Both the position numbers and the translations under genes were made by a program. A DNA stretch of 64,000 nucleotides from Caproicibacter sp002399225. Lineage in GTDB: Bacteria; Bacillota; Clostridia; Oscillospirales; Acutalibacteraceae. The stretch is taken from the NCBI GenBank assembly GCA_036756705.1, contig DAIOKN010000006.1:46353-110352 (forward strand), in the 5' to 3' direction. The notes beneath the pieces were generated by a model that saw nothing but the letters and a program-made list of their open reading frames with translations, did not search any database and was not told the DNA's origin. Numbering within the stretch: position 1 is the first letter of the stretch; the number at the start of each line of letters is the position of its first letter. Shown piece after piece: positions 61,992 to 64,000 of this stretch.

Positions 61992-63965
61992 TTACTGCCA
62001 GGCCCAGGTGCGCCCGCCGTCGCAGGTTGCGAGCATCCCGCGTGCGGTTAAAATCCAGCCATGGGCGTCGTCTGTGAACTGCATCGGGCACCGGCCTGAG
62101 GCCGAATCGAACAGATCGCTGCCAAACCCTGCCGGAAAAGAGTGCGGATTCCACGTCTTTCCCGCATCCGATGTAGTCAGCAGTTCCGAGCCCGCGTTCT
62201 CCCCGTCCCTGTCCGCTAAAAGGAATCCTTTGCCTTTCGGCAGGAGAGACGCCGCCGGATACCCGACATTCTTTGTTTCCGCAGGTTCTTTCCAAACGGT
62301 CGTATCGCCAGCCAGACGGTTCAGTTCCGCCTGACGGGAAACGGTGGAAAATCGGCTGGAAGCAAATTTCCAGGTCTTTCCGCCGTCCGAGGTACGGTAG
62401 ATTGAATTGTCCCCGAGCAGAAGACCGGTTTTCGAATTCAGGAACCGGAAAGCCGAAACCGTCCGCGGAGCAAAGCCGAGGTCTGTTTTGCCCCACGTCT
62501 TTCCGCCGTCGGACGTGTGCAGCACCGCCATGGAATTGCCTGCGGAATCGGCGGGCGTAGCCAGAACCCAGCCTTCTTTTTCATGGAGGAAAGACACGCT
62601 GTCCGGCAGATACTTCCCGGAAAAGCTTGTCACCGTTTTCCAGCTTTGGCCGCCGTTTTCCGTCTTTAAAAGCGCGTTCAGGTCGGAAAGCCGCCCGATT
62701 CCAAACCCGATCTTATCGGTGCTGAACGAAAAGTCGACGACCGGCTCCGGTTCGGGAAAGACCTGGCTCCAGGTCTTTCCGCCGTCGCCCGTGCGCAGCA
62801 GATAATCCCCGTAATTCATGCTCATTCCAACCGCCCACCCAAGCGTTTTGGTGCGGAACACGATTTGACGCGCGCTGATGACCGCCTGGGATTCCTCCGC
62901 GTCTTCCTGATCCGAAGCCCCGAAAATCTGAAAGCTTTTGCCGCCGTCGCGCGTGACCATCAGCCCGCCGTTGATCGGCCCCGCGCCGACGTCAAGCGGA
63001 ATCCAGCCGGTTTTGGAGTCGGTGAAATCAAGCCCTTCCGGGGTTGGACGGACGCTTTTGACCTCTCCGGTCTTTTCCCAGTGCAGACCGCCGTCCGCCG
63101 TATGGTACAGCTCCCCGTTCCAAGTGGCCAGGTCGGAGGTCAAGAACCAGCCTTCCCGATCATTCAGGAAATCTATTCCGGCGCAGCCCGCCGCTCCGCT
63201 GTCCATTTTTTTCTGAAACTGCCGGTTCCAGCTTTTTCCGCCGTCCGAGGTATGAAAAACGGACAGAAGATTTTTCTTGCCGTTAACACCGGCGGCCCAT
63301 CCGGTCTGAGCATTGCTGAAATTCATCTGGACCGGCGTGAAATCCCGGCCGCCGAACGCGACGGCCTTCCAGCTTTTCCCACCGTCGTTTGTCTGAAGCA
63401 TCCGGCTTCCAGCCAGCGCAAACGCAGCGGATTTTTCCGCCCATAAAGCGGGTTTGGTTTCGGACTCGTCGGTTCCGCTCTGCCACTGCACGGCCCAGCT
63501 TGCGCCGCCGTCCGAGGTATGCAGAACGGAGTACCGGACCAGTTTTGTCACATCGGCGCTGGCGGCGCGGGATGTCTTCTGAGAGACCGCCCAGCCCTCT
63601 TTTGCGCTGACAAAACAGACGGTGTCCAGCTCCCGGCTGTTTTGTCCCACTTTGTTCCAGTTTTTTCCGCCGTCTGAGGTTGCGACAAGCTGCGACCGGT
63701 AAGAATCGGAGCCGCTGTCATACTGATTCTGAATCATCCAGCCCGACGTGTCATTCAAAAAATTAATGCCGTTCAGTTCAAAATCACGGTTCTCTCCGCT
63801 GACCTTTACGGCTTCGCCCGGCTTCAGGCCGATCTGGGAAGAGGCGGATTCAGAACTGACCGACCGGGAAGAGACCGCGCTGCCGCCGCCTGCCGGGGGA
63901 TGGGAGCATCCCGCCTGCGCTGCCAAAATCAGAAGTGCGGTAAAAACCGACAAAAATTTTTTCAT
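61992..63965 (-). CDS. Lipoprotein of YCF48/BNR-like beta-propeller repeats
   Basis: 657 residues. Signal peptide MKKFLSVFTALLILAAQAGCSHPP with lipobox AAGC-type (AQAGC), then a serine-rich linker to about residue 50. About ten repeats follow, each ending in a T(S/N)DGGxxW turn (TSDGGKNWNKVGQN, TSDGGASWAVQW, TNDGGKSWKAVAF, TSDGGKSWNRQF, TADGGLHWEKTG, TRDGGKSFQIFG, TGDGGKTWSQVF, TENGGQSWKTVT, TSDGGKTWGKTD, TSDGGKTWKFAS, TSDAGKTWNPHS). They alternate with FxNxxxGW strands. The pattern is that of YCF48/BNR propellers, here probably an extracytoplasmic scaffold. AAGGGGGATC precedes the ATG. No enzyme motif. Confidence 0.85.
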   Translation of the reverse strand: MKKFLSVFTALLILAAQAGCSHPPAGGGSAVSSRSVSSESASSQIGLKPGEAVKVSGENRDFELNGINFLNDTSGWMIQNQYDSGSDSYRSQLVATSDGGKNWNKVGQNSRELDTVCFVSAKEGWAVSQKTSRAASADVTKLVRYSVLHTSDGGASWAVQWQSGTDESETKPALWAEKSAAFALAGSRMLQTNDGGKSWKAVAFGGRDFTPVQMNFSNAQTGWAAGVNGKKNLLSVFHTSDGGKSWNRQFQKKMDSGAAGCAGIDFLNDREGWFLTSDLATWNGELYHTADGGLHWEKTGEVKSVRPTPEGLDFTDSKTGWIPLDVGAGPINGGLMVTRDGGKSFQIFGASDQEDAEESQAVISARQIVFRTKTLGWAVGMSMNYGDYLLRTGDGGKTWSQVFPEPEPVVDFSFSTDKIGFGIGRLSDLNALLKTENGGQSWKTVTSFSGKYLPDSVSFLHEKEGWVLATPADSAGNSMAVLHTSDGGKTWGKTDLGFAPRTVSAFRFLNSKTGLLLGDNSIYRTSDGGKTWKFASSRFSTVSRQAELNRLAGDTTVWKEPAETKNVGYPAASLLPKGKGFLLADRDGENAGSELLTTSDAGKTWNPHSFPAGFGSDLFDSASGRCPMQFTDDAHGWILTARGMLATCDGGRTWAWQ

Positions 63966-64000
63966 TTTGATCCCCCTTGCAATTTCCGTATGCTGAAAAA

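Overview
The window looks like chromosomal DNA of an anaerobic, spore-forming, low-to-mid GC Gram-positive bacterium of the Clostridia, most likely Oscillospiraceae (Caproiciproducens-like lactate users). The evidence is a class III (NrdD/NrdG) ribonucleotide reductase, a 2-hydroxyacyl-CoA dehydratase, pyruvate phosphate dikinase, a collagen-like spore-surface protein, LytR-CpsA-Psr, RicT and DarA proteins, frequent TTG/GTG starts and strong AGGAGG-type ribosome sites. The species assignment is inference.

Layout. 1-3.5 kb: a leftward hgdC-hgdA-hgdB operon (2-hydroxyglutaryl-CoA-type dehydratase and its activator), divergent from a GntR/FCD regulator, with a good operator between them. 3.9-10.3 kb: a beta-propeller lipoprotein, a small unknown protein, an ArsB/NhaD-type permease, asparaginase and a dicarboxylate/amino-acid symporter, closed by tRNA-Arg(CCT). 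10.4-15.7 kb: an AT-richer accessory stretch holding a MarR regulator between twin palindromes, an MFS exporter with its TetR regulator, a truncated DHA2 exporter and decayed pieces of a conjugative element (relaxase and Toprim fragments). 15.8-23.9 kb: a surface-glycan locus with a BclA-like collagen protein, three glycosyltransferases, a broken FkbM methyltransferase and a nucleotide-sugar set (CapE-like dehydratase, UDP-GlcNAc 2-epimerase-like, RmlD-like reductase).

24-29 kb: a lactate module with lactate permease divergent from lactate racemase LarA and an FAD-linked D-lactate dehydrogenase. 29.8-33.2 kb: tRNA-Arg(ACG), a small membrane protein and ppdK. 33.8-41.4 kb: a housekeeping run glmU-like, prs, pth, mfd and a PrsA/SurA-like lipoprotein. 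41.5-47.4 kb: a beta-propeller-like unknown, a small Smr protein, a DUF1287 protein, a GtrB-like glycosyltransferase and a YfhO-type giant membrane protein. 47.5-54.9 kb: a YfbR-like nucleotidase, an LCP ligase and a rearranged version of the Bacillus yaaO-yabC cluster (yaaO, darA, holB, ricT, ferredoxin, trmN6, rsmI) without tmk. 55-64 kb: a HAAS/PadR pair, a CLC transporter, a BTAD-type regulator with a degenerate GGDEF-like tail, nrdG-nrdD under a probable NrdR box, and a lipoprotein made of YCF48/BNR-like repeats.

Together the genes suggest an organism that imports and oxidises lactate, ferments amino acids through 2-hydroxyacyl-CoA intermediates, and carries a glycosylated collagen coat. 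No phage, intact insertion sequence or CRISPR array was seen.
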